From: HGM04593 sp045631205
GTDB lineage: Bacteria > Bacteroidota > Bacteroidia > Bacteroidales > Bacteroidaceae
NCBI GenBank assembly: GCA_045631205.1
Contig: JAZQUI010000012.1
Coordinates: 62,001-126,000 of the forward strand
Direction: 5' to 3'
DNA length: 64,000 nucleotides
Shown here: positions 50,481 through 61,800 of the stretch, in pieces
Layout: every line of letters begins with the position of its first letter
How positions within the stretch are numbered: the first letter of the stretch is position 1
Notes under the pieces: generated by a model
Seen by the model: the letters and a program-made list of their open reading frames with translations, nothing else
Told to the model about the DNA's origin: nothing
Database searches by the model: none
Program-made: the position numbers and the translations under genes

Positions 50481-51800
50481 TCAGTTTGTTTCTTTAAATC
50501 TTTGGTTTGTACGGTAGCCGTATATGGTTATTACAATAAAGCATATAAGCGGCAGAATGAAAGATATGTGGGTTGCAGGTTCACCTGCGATAGTTCCCAT
50601 ATCAATCATTGTTGCTTGCAAAGGAGGGAGTACCGAGCCGCCGAGTATGGCCATAATAAGGCCGGCTGCACCAAATTTTGCATCTTCGCCAAGGCCACGC
50701 AATGCAATACCATATATAGTTGGGAACATAAGCGACATACAAGCCGATATTGCAACGAGGCAATAAAGTCCGTAGATGTTTTCACATACTATTGCACCGG
50801 TGGTAAATAAGCAACCGCCTGTGGCAAGTATGGTGAGCAACAGACCCGGTTTGATAAAACGCAACAGGAATGTGCAAATAAAACGGCTGCAACAGAAAAT
50901 TACCATAGCAATAATGTTGTATTTCTGCGAGAGCACTTCGGCAGCTCTTTCTTCCATACCATCGAGCATAAAGATGTGTGTGCCATATTGTATGATGAAA
51001 GTCCAGCACATTGTCTGTGCTCCCACATAGAAGAACTGTGCAACAACGCCTTCGCGGTAGTTGCTGATGGCTGCCAATCTTTTTATTGTGGGAATAAGGT
51101 TTATGCTTGTATCCTTGTCGCCATTTTTGGGCATTCTTGTAAAGAATATCAACAGGAAGATTATTGCAATAACGATGCCTATCGCAAGGTAGGGGGCTGT
51201 GAGTACATCAAGGTCGGCTTGTTTCAAGGCTTCGAACTCGCTGTCTCCCAACAACGCACGCTCGTTTGTGCTCAGGGGGTTGAGCTTTGCCTGAATAAAG
51301 TTCATTGCCACATACATACCCATAAGCGAACCAATGGGGTTGAATGCCTGGGCAAGGTTAAGGCGTTGTGTGGCGGTCTCTTCGCTTCCCATAGAGAGAA
51401 TGTAGGGGTTTGCACTTGTTTCCAGGAAAGAGAGGCCGCAAGTGAGTATAAAGTAAGCCATAAGGAAGGGGAAGTATGCTCCGCTCATCTTTGCGGGAAA
51501 GAACAGCAAAGCTCCCACTGCATACAGAGCAAGTCCCAAAAGGATACCGGCCTTATAAGAAAATTTTCTTATAAAGATTGCTGCCGGAAGAGCCATTACA
51601 AAATAACCGGCATAAAAGGCTACCTGTACCAAAGTTCCTTCCGTTACGTTCATACGGAAAATCTTTGAGAAAGCTTTTACCATAGGGTGTGTAATGTCGT
51701 TGGCAAAGCCCCAAAGTGCGAAACAGGAGGTAATAAGGATGAAAGGAAGAAGATAACTCACTCCGTCTTTCGATAAGATACTGAATTCCTTTTTGCTCAT
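50481..51800 (-). CDS. FucP-type sugar:H+ symporter (MFS)
   Basis: A 439-residue transporter with 12 hydrophobic segments. FALWGFANDITHPMVKAFSKIF at the start, GYFVMALPAAIFIRKFSYKAGILLGLALYAVGALLFFPA, and FLETSANPYILSMG are characteristic of the fucose/glucose permease family (FucP/GluP/NagP). The acidic residue in GFAND corresponds to the proton-coupling Asp46 region of E. coli FucP. The sugar may be L-fucose, glucose/galactose or N-acetylglucosamine. With GH84, GH2 and GH20 enzymes in the same window, any of these would be plausible, but the genes are 23 kb apart. It lies 56 bases downstream of tRNA-Arg on the same strand. Confidence 0.85.
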   Translation of the reverse strand: MSKKEFSILSKDGVSYLLPFILITSCFALWGFANDITHPMVKAFSKIFRMNVTEGTLVQVAFYAGYFVMALPAAIFIRKFSYKAGILLGLALYAVGALLFFPAKMSGAYFPFLMAYFILTCGLSFLETSANPYILSMGSEETATQRLNLAQAFNPIGSLMGMYVAMNFIQAKLNPLSTNERALLGDSEFEALKQADLDVLTAPYLAIGIVIAIIFLLIFFTRMPKNGDKDTSINLIPTIKRLAAISNYREGVVAQFFYVGAQTMCWTFIIQYGTHIFMLDGMEERAAEVLSQKYNIIAMVIFCCSRFICTFLLRFIKPGLLLTILATGGCLFTTGAIVCENIYGLYCLVAISACMSLMFPTIYGIALRGLGEDAKFGAAGLIMAILGGSVLPPLQATMIDMGTIAGEPATHISFILPLICFIVITIYGYRTNQRFKETN

Positions 51801-51856
51801 TTTATGTATAAGTTTTTAATGGGCTCTTTTTGTCATTTGTTTAGTAGATAACATTG

Positions 51857-51928
51857 TACCCCCGTTGGGAATCGAACCCAAATTTAAGGTTTAGGAAACC
51901 TTCGTTCTATCCATTGAACTACAAGGGC
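51857..51928 (-). tRNA. tRNA-Arg (CCU anticodon)
   Basis: On the minus strand the acceptor GCCCTTG pairs with CGGGGGT using wobble pairs. The anticodon stem AAGGT/ACCTT encloses loop TTCCTAA with anticodon CCT. The T-arm is TTGGG-TTCGATT-CCCAA. The discriminator is A and the CCA end is not encoded. Confidence 0.93.
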
Positions 51929-51967
51929 ATAACCATTGGTGTGAAAATTCTCAATGCTTTTGCGTTG

Positions 51968-51999
51968 CGAAGATAGAAATTTTATTTGCAATCGTCAAA
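51968..51999 (-). promoter_or_regulatory. Promoter for tRNA-Arg
   Basis: On the minus strand TTTG (51999-51996), 20 bases, then TATCTTCG (51975-51968), one mismatch in the -7 box. The start would be near 51961, about 33 bases before the tRNA. Confidence 0.55.
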
Positions 52000-52059
52000 T
52001 GTCGAATTGTCAAAATAAATTTTTCTGTTTAAAATTGCTGTTTTGTTGTGATTAATGTA

Positions 52060-53325
52060 TCACTTGTTTATGGGTTGAACTGAAAATTGCATACTGTTGC
52101 CTGTTGCTCGTTGCAGTTCGGTCCACTTTACGGCTTTGTTGAAAAGCGATTCAAGGTAGTTGTTTTCCATTTCGCATCGGCGTTGTTCGGCCGAAATGTA
52201 GTCGAGGAAGGTTATCTCTCCCAATTCATATGCCATTTTCTTGCTTCTCACAATTTCACCCATCTCATCGACCGTTTGCTGGGTAAATGTTTCGGTTTGT
52301 TTAATGGCATAGAGGTATTCGTTGTAGGCCTGCATTACTTCGCTTTGCACGGCAAGGCGTGCATTTTCGGCCTCCTGGAGACTTTGTTGCACTGTAAGGC
52401 GGTCGGCAGTGCGGGCTCCTTTGTTGAAATTGGAGAATTTGAGAGGGATGGCAACACCGGCTTTTATGGTTGTGAAATCGGGGTCGTATGGCTCCTCTTT
52501 GCGCGCTCCGCGGTTATATGTGGCTCCAATGGTGATATTGAGGTCGGTTCGTCGTTGCGCGGCATTGAATTTACGTGCAGCTTCGGCTACGTTTACACGA
52601 CAGAGTGCAGCTTGCAGGTCGGCGCGGTTGTTGGTAGCCCTTTCTATGTATGTGTCTAAAGCAGCAGGGCTTTCATCTATTTCCAGTGTTCCGGTTCCTT
52701 TGATATTTTCGACTCCTTGCAGGTCGCCCATATAATATCCGAGTGTAATGGCTGTGCTTCTAACGGCTGCTTCGGCATCGAATCGGTTGTTCTGTGCCAA
52801 GCCTGCTGTCATTTTGCTGTCGAGCCAGTCGGCTTTTGCAATATCTCCTTTTATAAAACGAAGGCTGTCGTTGTGAGCCACTTCTTTAAGTTCATTTTCT
52901 ACCTTTTGCTCAATTTCAAGTTTTTTTATGGCTTTAATATGTTGGAGATAGGCAATTGTTGCATCGGCACGAAAATTACGTAAGTACTCTTCAAAAAGAG
53001 CCGCTGTCTCTTCTTGTTGTTTTTCGGCAAGTGTTATTCCGCTGCTACGCATTCCGAATGTGAATGTGCGGCTGAGCTCTCCCTCTATTGCGTAACCAAG
53101 TTTCCTGCTCCAATTCTCGTTGCTGCTGTATGTTACGGCTAGCATTGGGTCGTTGTGCTTTTTGGACGCAGTTGTATTGGCGGCGGCAATATCAATATTG
53201 AGACGTTGCGCGGTGAGTGCGATATTGTGGGTGAGCACTCTCTCCATAAACTCTCCGTATGATATTTCCTGGGCGGCAACAGTCATAGAGAGGGTTGCCC
53301 ATATTGCGATGAGTATCTTTTTCAT
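52060..53325 (-). CDS. Orphan TolC-family outer-membrane protein (CzcC-like)
   Basis: A 421-residue protein with signal peptide MKKILIAIWATLSMTVAAQ. It has the two-repeat coiled-coil layout of TolC proteins (GEFMERVLTHNIALTAQRLNIDIA; RADLQAALCRVNVAEAARKFNAAQRRTDLNITIGATYN). YELGEITFLDYISAEQRRCEMENNYLESL near the C-terminus resembles the CzcC/CusC group. No adaptor or pump gene is adjacent, so it must work with one encoded elsewhere, possibly the RND system at 32379-36506, which has its own TolC. A palindrome lies upstream at 53375-53391. Confidence 0.88.
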   Translation of the reverse strand: MKKILIAIWATLSMTVAAQEISYGEFMERVLTHNIALTAQRLNIDIAAANTTASKKHNDPMLAVTYSSNENWSRKLGYAIEGELSRTFTFGMRSSGITLAEKQQEETAALFEEYLRNFRADATIAYLQHIKAIKKLEIEQKVENELKEVAHNDSLRFIKGDIAKADWLDSKMTAGLAQNNRFDAEAAVRSTAITLGYYMGDLQGVENIKGTGTLEIDESPAALDTYIERATNNRADLQAALCRVNVAEAARKFNAAQRRTDLNITIGATYNRGARKEEPYDPDFTTIKAGVAIPLKFSNFNKGARTADRLTVQQSLQEAENARLAVQSEVMQAYNEYLYAIKQTETFTQQTVDEMGEIVRSKKMAYELGEITFLDYISAEQRRCEMENNYLESLFNKAVKWTELQRATGNSMQFSVQPINK

Positions 53326-53374
53326 TCTTTTTTCGTTTAATCTCTTGGCGAGTTGCGAAGTTAGTGCTAATTAT

Positions 53375-53391
53375 TTGCAAACGGTTTGCAA
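53375..53391. promoter_or_regulatory. Palindrome upstream of the orphan tolC gene
   Basis: TTGCAAAC and its exact complement GTTTGCAA flank a single base. It lies 50 bases before the tolC start, near a possible -7 variant (TAACTTCG, minus strand, 53363-53356). The symmetry suits a dimeric repressor or activator site, but no regulator is encoded nearby. It is also close to the cca stop codon. Confidence 0.35.
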
Positions 53392-53398
53392 GGTTTTG

Positions 53399-54832
53399 TC
53401 ATTCTTTTGGAGAAAGTCCTAACTTGGCTGCCTGCTCAAAAAGATAATTGAGTGCTGCGTCGTGCTCATTAGGTATTATTCCGTCGAGAATGGCATCTTT
53501 AACTGCCGCTTTAAGACGTCCTACCGTGTCGCAGGGGGGCAGGTCGAAGAGGCGCATAATTTCACCACCATCGACAGGCGGTTGGAAATTGCGTATGCGG
53601 TCTTTTTCCTCAATATCTTTAAGTTTTTGTCTTACGGTGCGGAAGTTGTTGAGGAATTGTTTTTTTCTCTGTTCATTTTTTGATGTGATGTCGGCTTCGC
53701 ACAGCAACATCAAATCATCAATATCGTCACCGGCGTCAAACAGCAGACGGCGTACTGCCGAATCTGTTACCACATCATCGGCAATGGCGATGGGGCGCAT
53801 GTGCAACCCGACAAGCTTTGCCACATAACGCATCTTTTCGTTCTGCGGCATTTTGAACTCCCTGAATATGTGTGCAGTCATTCTCTCGCCCACGAAGTTG
53901 TGGTTATGGAAAGTCCATTTAAGCACAGGGTCCCAGCGTTTGGTCTTTGGCTTGCCTATGTCGTGCAACAAGGCAGCCCAGCGCAACCATAGGTTGTCGC
54001 TCTTCTTTGCTACATTGTCGAGCACCTCGAGTGTGTGATAGAACATCTCCTTGTGCCCGTATCCGTTCTTTGTTTCCACTCCCTGCAATGCTGTAAGCTG
54101 CGGGAAAATGAGGTCGAGCAATCCGCAACGGTCGAGCTCAATGAATCCTTTTGATGGTATGGGTGATAGAAGTATCTTGTTAAGTTCTTCGTTTATTCTT
54201 TCGCGCGAGATTATTTTTATACGCTCTTTGTTTTCGCAGAGAGCGTCGAAAGTTTCGTCATCGATATAAAAGTTCAGTTGTGTGGCAAAACGTATGCAAC
54301 GCATCATACGCAGCGGGTCGTCGCTGAATGTAATGCCGGGTTCAAGCGGGGTGCGTATTATGCGGTCTTCAAGGTCGAGCATTCCGTCAAAGGGGTCAAC
54401 TAACTCGCCAAACCTTTTGCTGTTCAGGCATATAGCCATCGCGTTTATTGTAAAGTCGCGGCGGTTCTGGTCGTCTTCCAATGTGCCGTCTTCCACTATG
54501 GGGTTGCGTGAGTCGTGGCTGTACGATTCGCGGCGTGCCCCCACAAACTCTATTTCGTGTTCTCTGTATTTAACCTGTGCTGTACCGAAGTTTGCGTAAA
54601 CCGACAGGTGTGCCCCTTTTCCCAAACGCTTGCTGAAAGCGCGTGCCATCTCAATACCTTTACCCACTACCACAACATCAATGTCGGTTGAGGGGCGTTC
54701 AAGGAAAATATCACGAACATACCCTCCGACAACGTAGCACTCCATCTCCAATGCGTCGGCTGTTTCCGATATTTTACGGAAAATGGGGGTATCGAGCAGT
54801 TTGCACAATTCTTCTTTGGTGGGTTTATACAT
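53399..54832 (-). CDS. cca: CCA tRNA nucleotidyltransferase with HD domain
   Basis: A 477-residue enzyme. The class II nucleotidyltransferase head reads ECYVVGGYVRDIFLERPSTDIDVVVVGKG, with Asp residues of the metal site, then RRDFTINAMAICL and DPLRMMRCIRFATQL. A helical neck follows, and then an HD domain (RWAALLHDIGKPKTK, near residue 287; NHNFVGERM). It adds the 3' CCA to tRNAs. This is essential here, since both tRNA genes in the window lack an encoded CCA. The HD domain may give phosphatase or phosphodiesterase activity. Confidence 0.92.
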   Translation of the reverse strand: MYKPTKEELCKLLDTPIFRKISETADALEMECYVVGGYVRDIFLERPSTDIDVVVVGKGIEMARAFSKRLGKGAHLSVYANFGTAQVKYREHEIEFVGARRESYSHDSRNPIVEDGTLEDDQNRRDFTINAMAICLNSKRFGELVDPFDGMLDLEDRIIRTPLEPGITFSDDPLRMMRCIRFATQLNFYIDDETFDALCENKERIKIISRERINEELNKILLSPIPSKGFIELDRCGLLDLIFPQLTALQGVETKNGYGHKEMFYHTLEVLDNVAKKSDNLWLRWAALLHDIGKPKTKRWDPVLKWTFHNHNFVGERMTAHIFREFKMPQNEKMRYVAKLVGLHMRPIAIADDVVTDSAVRRLLFDAGDDIDDLMLLCEADITSKNEQRKKQFLNNFRTVRQKLKDIEEKDRIRNFQPPVDGGEIMRLFDLPPCDTVGRLKAAVKDAILDGIIPNEHDAALNYLFEQAAKLGLSPKE

Positions 54833-54864
54833 ATTTATATACAGGTTCTGGTTGTTTGGTTGTG

Positions 54865-54901
54865 CGAAGATACCTATTTTTGGAGAAAAGTATTATCTTC
54901 G
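54865..54901. promoter_or_regulatory. Mirror-image -7 boxes between cca and the lipoprotein gene
   Basis: TATCTTCG occurs on the minus strand at 54872-54865 and on the plus strand at 54894-54901, as part of a GCGAAGATA/TATCTTCGC inverted repeat. Each box has one mismatch to TAnnTTTG and lies 32 bases before cca or 21 bases before the lipoprotein start. No TTTG is found at the standard upstream distance for either. Confidence 0.4.
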
Positions 54902-54922
54902 CAACGATAAAAAAGTCATATT

Positions 54923-55759
54923 ATGAAAAAAATAATTCTTTTTCCGGCTTTGGCCGCGATGTTTTTTGCCTCCTGTGGCGAGTCGGTAGAGAGCAAGGCG
55001 GGCCTTTTGTTGCAGAAAGCCAATGAGGCCTATTCGTCGGGCGAGTATCAGAGTGCAAAACTTCTTATCGACAGCATACGAAACAATTATCCGAAGGCTT
55101 TTAAGGCTCGTCGTGGTGCATTGGAACTTATGCGTGATGTTGAACTTGCCGAGCAGCAACGTAGCTTGGAATACTGCAACGGTATGCTAGCCTCGCTAAC
55201 CGCAGTCCGTGACAGTATGTTGTGCTCTTTTGAATATGAGAAGAACAGTCGTTTTCAGGACGAAGGCTCCTATATTGTTCCCTCGCAGGCCAATCGTGTC
55301 AACGTTTTTAACTCCTTGTTGCGTGCCCGTGTGACAGAGAGCGGTGTGGCTTACCTTACATCGGTTTATCGCGGAAAGAAGATTGCGCACACGGCTGTTA
55401 AAGTATCGTCGGGTGATAGTTATGCCGAGTGTAACAAGGCGTTTATGTCGTACAATTATCGCAATTTGGGCGTAAACAATGAACGTCTCGACTTTATATA
55501 TGGCGAGGATGGGGGCTTGGTTGATTTTATTTCGGCAACTTCGGGTACTTTAACCGTGGAATTAACCGGTAGCGATGGTACCTATAAATATACCTTGCGT
55601 GGCGAGGATGCAAAGGCTATAGCTGCTGTTGCAGAGCTTTCAAAAGTTTTAAAATCAATTTCCGGTTTTCGTGAGATGGCCGGCGAAGCCGAGCGTCACA
55701 TTGAGTTTGTAAAAAAGAGTCGTGAGCGTTTTGCTGCCGATTCAGTTGTAACTGAGTAA
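54923..55759 (+). CDS. Lipoprotein with TPR-like helices, unknown function
   Basis: A 278-residue protein with a lipobox (LAAMFFASCGES). The N-terminal part (LLLQKANEAYSSGEYQSAKLLIDSIRNNYPKAFKARRGALEL) resembles a single TPR-like helical pair followed by a helix. The C-terminal part (YRGKKIAHTAVKVSSGDSY; LDFIYGEDGGLVDFISATSGTLTVELTG) is beta-rich. I do not recognise a named family. It is probably anchored at the envelope. Transcription is divergent from cca, and a terminator follows 23 bases after the stop. Confidence 0.65.
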   Translation: MKKIILFPALAAMFFASCGESVESKAGLLLQKANEAYSSGEYQSAKLLIDSIRNNYPKAFKARRGALELMRDVELAEQQRSLEYCNGMLASLTAVRDSMLCSFEYEKNSRFQDEGSYIVPSQANRVNVFNSLLRARVTESGVAYLTSVYRGKKIAHTAVKVSSGDSYAECNKAFMSYNYRNLGVNNERLDFIYGEDGGLVDFISATSGTLTVELTGSDGTYKYTLRGEDAKAIAAVAELSKVLKSISGFREMAGEAERHIEFVKKSRERFAADSVVTE

Positions 55760-55782
55760 TAAAATAAAAGTATAGGACAAGA

Positions 55783-55816
55783 TTAAGGCACCCTCACAAG
55801 GGTGCCTTAATTTGTT
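55783..55816. terminator. Convergent terminator between the lipoprotein gene and sprA
   Basis: TTAAGGCACCCT (55783-55794) pairs with its exact complement (55799-55810) around a CACA loop, with a T-rich tail on the plus strand. Confidence 0.85.
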
Positions 55817-55817
55817 T

Positions 55818-58800
55818 TTATTTGTTTAGTGAGAATCTCATACTTATACCGAAGTCGGTAGTAGTGGTGGGGTAAGAACTTGATGATATCAAGGGAACTG
55901 TTTTCTGGCGGTCGAAGTAAAGGCTCAGTGTGAGGTTCTTGCTATATGCGTAATCGGCTGTGAAAGAGTAGTTGAAGCTCTTGTTACCGCTTGTCGCCTG
56001 TGTCGTTCCCATATCTATGCTGCGGCATAGCGAACTGTTGTTTTTGAATGAGAAGTCGGCACGTAGGTTGATGTCGCTGCCACCGGTGCTCTTCTCTTCA
56101 CCGTCTTTCTTCTTTTTGCGTGCTTTCTTGCCACCGTCGAATAGTCGTTCCAACAATTTGAAGTTTACTATTTTGTATCCTAAGTTGAATGCAATCTCCT
56201 CGGTGTGTGTCTCCACAAGTTGTATGGCGGTGAGGCTTAAATTAAGCACGCGCGACTTGATGAATTTCGCTCCAAGAGTAAGGTTGTTCTTCGTGGTAAC
56301 ATCTACTCCGAACAACGGCGAGAACGACTCGTTGATTGATACTGAACTTATGTCGAATCTGCTGCTGGGTACCGGCATGTTGGTTGCCGAGTTGTTTACG
56401 AAACCAATTCCGTTGGTGTACTCCATATATGTGGTGTAGGTACTGTAAGAACCCACTGCATATACACTCTTGTAACCGTGCTCAATATTCACGCTCTTGA
56501 AATATTTCTCAAAGAACGCCAGTTTGGAGAGTCCTGAATATCTTATTTTCCAGTTGGGGAGCATACGCATGAAGTTGGGGAAAAGATCGAGCGAACTGCT
56601 GCTTGCATCGGTGCCGGTGTATGCACTAAGGAATGCAGGTATAAGCACGTCGGCCGAATATTTGTTTACGGCTCCGTTCTCCGGGTTGTATGGCTGTCCG
56701 GCAAGAGAACTTGACACCGGGTAGGTGCTTCCCTCGTAACGTTTCTCCACACGCTGGCGTATGGTTTCAATGTTCTCAATGAATTTGTCGTAGGTCGAAG
56801 ACTTGTAGTTGTCGCCGGCTTTACCAATGTCGAACGCGCTACCAATGGAAATTGTTGTCATAGAGAAACCTCCCGACTCGCTATAAGGCATTCCGTCGGT
56901 CATGAACTGTATGGTGCGGCTCTTGTTGCGTGTCCAGCTTGCATTGAGGTCTATGGTGAGGTCCTTAATGGGTTCAAGTGTAGCTCTCACTTGCAGGTCT
57001 TCGCCGGCAGTAGTTGTTGCCTGTGCCGATACGCTGTCGTTCTTCAGCAGCCAGTTTCTCTCGTGTGCTTTTTTCAGATAGCTGTCGCCGGTGAGACCGA
57101 ATGCGAAGTCGAGACCGGGTGACATAAAGCCGTTCTCTCTGTTCTGTCCGAATATATCTCCCACTTCGGGCATAAAGCCCGGTAGGTTCATCGCATAGGC
57201 ATTGGTATAGTTGATTGATACGCTGCGCAGCATCATAAGTGCCCTTGTGGGGTATTGCATGGTTTTTGCAAAGGTACCCATTTCACCTTCCTCTTTAATT
57301 TTGGGTATAATGGTTATCTTCACCGGAACCGTGTCGTGTGTCTTGATGAGAATCTTGTTCTCGTCAATAACCTTGTATTTAAGTTTATATGTTTTTCCGT
57401 TTTTGGTACGTGCGTTAATTTCCAGTTTCTTGCTTTTGAGGTTGTGGGCTAGCGTGATGTTGCTATCCATAGCCAATGTAACCTCTTTGGTAAATGGTTT
57501 TGGCTTCTTGGCTTTTACATTCTTGGTTTTGCTCTTAGTCTTGCTGTTACTGCTCTTCTTTTTGCTCGAAGCGAAACGTTTGTTTGTCTCTTCGAGGTAG
57601 GGTACGAGATTGTAAAGCTTCTCAAAGTTGAAGTTTCCTTTCAGTGTTATGTTGCGTTTGTTCGATATGTTGTTGCCGAGGTTCATTCCGCCAACATTAT
57701 TTCCTCTTGCCCAGCTATATGTAGCTGTGTAATTTGCGTCGGCATTGGTAATCCACTCGAATATAGGTATTTTGTTCAGCGGTAGGTTGTACGATGCCGA
57801 GAAACTTTGTTGGTAGCTGAGCGGGCGACCGAAGTCCTTGATACTGCGTTTGACAGAATCTTTCCATATTGCATACTCGTTGGGGAAACGATCCTTGTTG
57901 ACAGGAAGGAACGGTTCCTCTATCTCGGCATTTGTACCGGTGTTAAGGTTGGTACGCAGGTTGGTGGTGGGGTCCCATTTCATTGTGAAACTGCGGTTCC
58001 AATAGAATTGCTGTGAGAAGGTGAGAGGAATCTCATTACCTCCGTCCACAGCATTGAGGTCGCGGCGTTGCAACTCGTGGTAATTGCGCACAATGTCGGT
58101 GTTGGCCGACAGGCTCTGCGGAACAGGGTTAAAGCCCCAATCCTTGAATATCTTCAACCATTTCGATTTGCTCTTTATGTTGGCGAAAGGTTTAATTGTT
58201 TTCAGCGGGTTTGTATAGTTGTATCCCAGTGATGCTTTCCAGTTAAGCTTGTCTTCCCAATCAATGGTAATTCCACTATTCTCTGTTTTTGAGTATGAGA
58301 AACTGAAAGTGAAGTTCGCCGGGTCGTATGGCATAGGCGTGGGGCTTACAATGTTAAACCTCGCATTGCTTATGCTGAAGTTTCTTATGCGTGAGCGTGT
58401 CTCCGAAATGTTTTTGATAGAGTCGCGCAGTGTACCGCTATAAGAATCGAGCACATCGTCGAGCAAGAGGTCGGTGTCGAAGGGGCTGTATAGCGGAGAT
58501 GTTACCTCCTCGGTGAACGAGTAATATGTGGGCAAAGACAATTTTACCGCAGCCGGCAAGAAACGGCCAAGGTCGAAAGTTCCGGTTACAGTATAGCGGT
58601 AATAGTCGTCGGTGCGTCGCGATGCAAGCTTCTCTTCCAATCCACCAAAGCCTGCGGTTTCTATACGACCTTGTGCCGAGAGTGAACCGAGGTCGGATAA
58701 TTTTACATTCAAATTACCCTGTGCCGCCCAGCCGCTCTTGTTGTTGAAGCCAAGCAAACGCATCTCGTTTACCCATACAACAGCCGATTTGGGTGCAGCC

Positions 58801-61800
58801 GTGTTGTTGCGCACACCAATCATCATCACCTTAATCTCGCCAATGGTGGGGTTACCCACAATGCTTATTCTGTTTTTGGGGTTACTGTCGTCGTACTCGC
58901 TGTATATTGTGGTGTTGGTTATGCCGTTGGCACTGTTGTTGCGCAAAGCGTTGCGGTTTACTTTAATGTTGGTAAGCTTTGTCAGTGGTATGTCTATCAT
59001 GTTGCTTTCGGGCCAAACGATAGATGAAGAACCTCCGCCGTATATGTCGTAACTGCCGTGCGGAGTTATCTGCAAAGGTACCTCGTACTCGTAGTAGTTG
59101 CTCTTGTAGTCTGAACCCAAGCGTATGAAAAGCGACACCTCGTTGTGTGCAAGGTTGGTTGCATCAATTTCGGGTGCTTCGGCGTGTACGAACAACTGTA
59201 TGCGCTCGTATTGACGTATATCAAGGTTGCTCTTCTTGTAAACGGCACGCGACTCCTTGCTGCCAAGGTTGTTTACTTGCAGCGAGAGTGCCTGCTCGTT
59301 ATCCTGTCGCAACTGTGGCTGGCTGGGGTCAATCACGCGGCTGATGCCAGGGGGCAATACATAGTTCACGGGCTTTCTGTCGCCGTGCTCTTCTATGTTG
59401 ACGGCAGACATCGTAAAATCGCCTGAGAGACTGGGTGCTGTGTTGTTCTTCGATGCAATAGGCTGCATATAGGGGCGCCAATCGCCACGAATAAGTTGCA
59501 TTGTTGCGAAACGCAAGGTTATGGGTTTGCTGAACGAGGTCAAATACATACGAATGAAACGTATGGAGGTGAAGTCGCGTATGTTACCGAATTTCTTTTC
59601 GTAGTCATCAACGGGTATGCGGAATTTATACCAATCGACAGTTTCGATGGCTCCGTTACGCAGGCTCGACATCACACTGCGCTTGTCGGTGATATAGTTG
59701 GTACCCACCTGCATATCTTCGGGACGCAACGATATACGGTATTGGAAGAAGTTCTCATACTCGTCCATTGTGAAGTCCTGGTTGGTGTCTTCCACATCGG
59801 GAGTGTTCTTGGCTGCACTGCTGTATGTTTCGCCCGATGACGATGGTGAGTTTCCTTCGGTGTTGTTGAAATATTTGTATCGCTCAATAATGCTTTTTTG
59901 CATAGCATCATAGTCGGAACCACGATAATAGTGGTATCTGTCACCTGCTGGGTCAGTCGCGATGCTGTCGTATGCCGTTTTGCTTATTTTACCGTTGATG
60001 GCATTGAGATAGTTTTGGTAAGCGGGGTGTGACGCCTCCTCAGCACTGCTCAAACCGTTGAGGCCGACATCCTGCTGTGAGCGGCTGTCAGCATTGTTGT
60101 CAAAGGCATATACAAGGCTGTTGATGTTGGGCACACGTCCCCAAACGGTCTCTTCGCTGCCGTTGTTGTTTCCATAGGCAGGTAGTCCGTTCTCGAAGAA
60201 CTTCTTGCCATCTTTGAGTACATCCTCCGATACCTCACCGAGGTTGAAGTAGAGGTCACCTCCACTGCTTGTCGGGTCGTAAATGAAGGGGTCGAGCATC
60301 CAGAACTCAATGTACTGGATGTTGGCACTTTCAAAGTCGCTCGATGTCAGTTGACGCATAATACCTCCCCAACGTTTTTCGGGGTTGTTGAGCTTTCCGT
60401 TATAGTCGAGGTCGGGGTCTAAGTTGTAGGGGCCTCTCTCGTTGGGGTAATATGTAACGTTGAAGAGCGAAAGTATTGAGCTCTCGCCGTAGGTTGATTC
60501 TTTGTTGGGGTAGAGCTCTCGCTCGTAAACATCGCGCACATAGTGATTCGACAATTGGTCAACATCGCTCTTTATGTGTGCGGGTGTGAGCGACGAACCA
60601 TGGCGGGTGAAAAGCGGGTCGATGGTGTACCAGCTTATAAGCGCACGGTCGTAACCTGTGAGAATGTTGTTTGTAAGGTCGCTGTATGGCATACCCGCCG
60701 GCAACGAAGACATAATCCATGATGTGGGGCTCTTTATATCAATGCCGTTTTCGGTGTTCTCGAAATCGTCGATATATGATGCTTCGCTCTGTACTTCGCT
60801 TGATGTGCCAGCGTCGAGTTTTGCAAATTCGGCATTGAAGTTTATGCTCGATGGTGCAGTACAGTTTATGAAAGGCAGCCTGTCGATGAGGTTTGTGAGC
60901 CATTGGCTCTCTTTTTTCCAAGACAGATTGAAACCCCATATTCTGTTGTTCAAAGGCTCTGAACCCATATTCACTTTTGTGGTCAGCGGTTTTTCGGTAA
61001 GTGACATAAATGTACCTCCGATATTCAGGTCGTTTGAGAAATCGTATCGCCAGTTAAGGCCGAGCACTGTTTTACGTTGCATATTGAAGAGCGTGTTGCT
61101 CTCGAGTGAAACCTGTACATTTGTGCCGGCATCAATGATGTTCTGGTTCAGGATGGTTACAATACCCGATGCATAATCGACCTGATAGTCGGTATTTTCG
61201 GTAAGTGTTACACCGCCTGCAGTTACAACCACCGAACCGCGGGGAATGTTGGTGGCACCGGTGTTGATTACGTTAGCCGATGTTCCTGTGTACTCTCCCA
61301 CAATGTAGAACTTATCCTTTTCGGCAAGTTGCTTGGCTACGGTCTTGGTTGAGTCGTAGAGCTCCTGGAAGATATATTTTTCGGCTATGGCATCGTTGTT
61401 TATCTTGTTTTTGAGGTAGTTACCGAAGGGCTCTACCGAGGGGAAGAAAACAAGGCCGGCCGAAGAGTTTATGGTATATCCCTCCACAAAGTCAAATATA
61501 CCGTTAGGGTTGGCTTTTGTGTTGTTGCTGTCGAGACGGTCGAGGTTCATCAACTGCAATATAGTCTTGTCTTTAAGTCCGGCTTCGGGCAAGTAGGTGA
61601 TATTGGTTCCCAGGCTGTCGCTTGCATAATATACATCGAGTTTGAACTCGTTGCTCTTAACGCCTCTTGCACCCAATGAATAGACGTTTTTCATCATAAG
61701 GTTCCAGCAAGCGTTGTCGGGTGAACCCGAATTTGGCTTAATCAATTTCAGGAAGAGGGTGGTTTTGGACTCCTGTACGTCGCTCGAGAACTCACCGACC

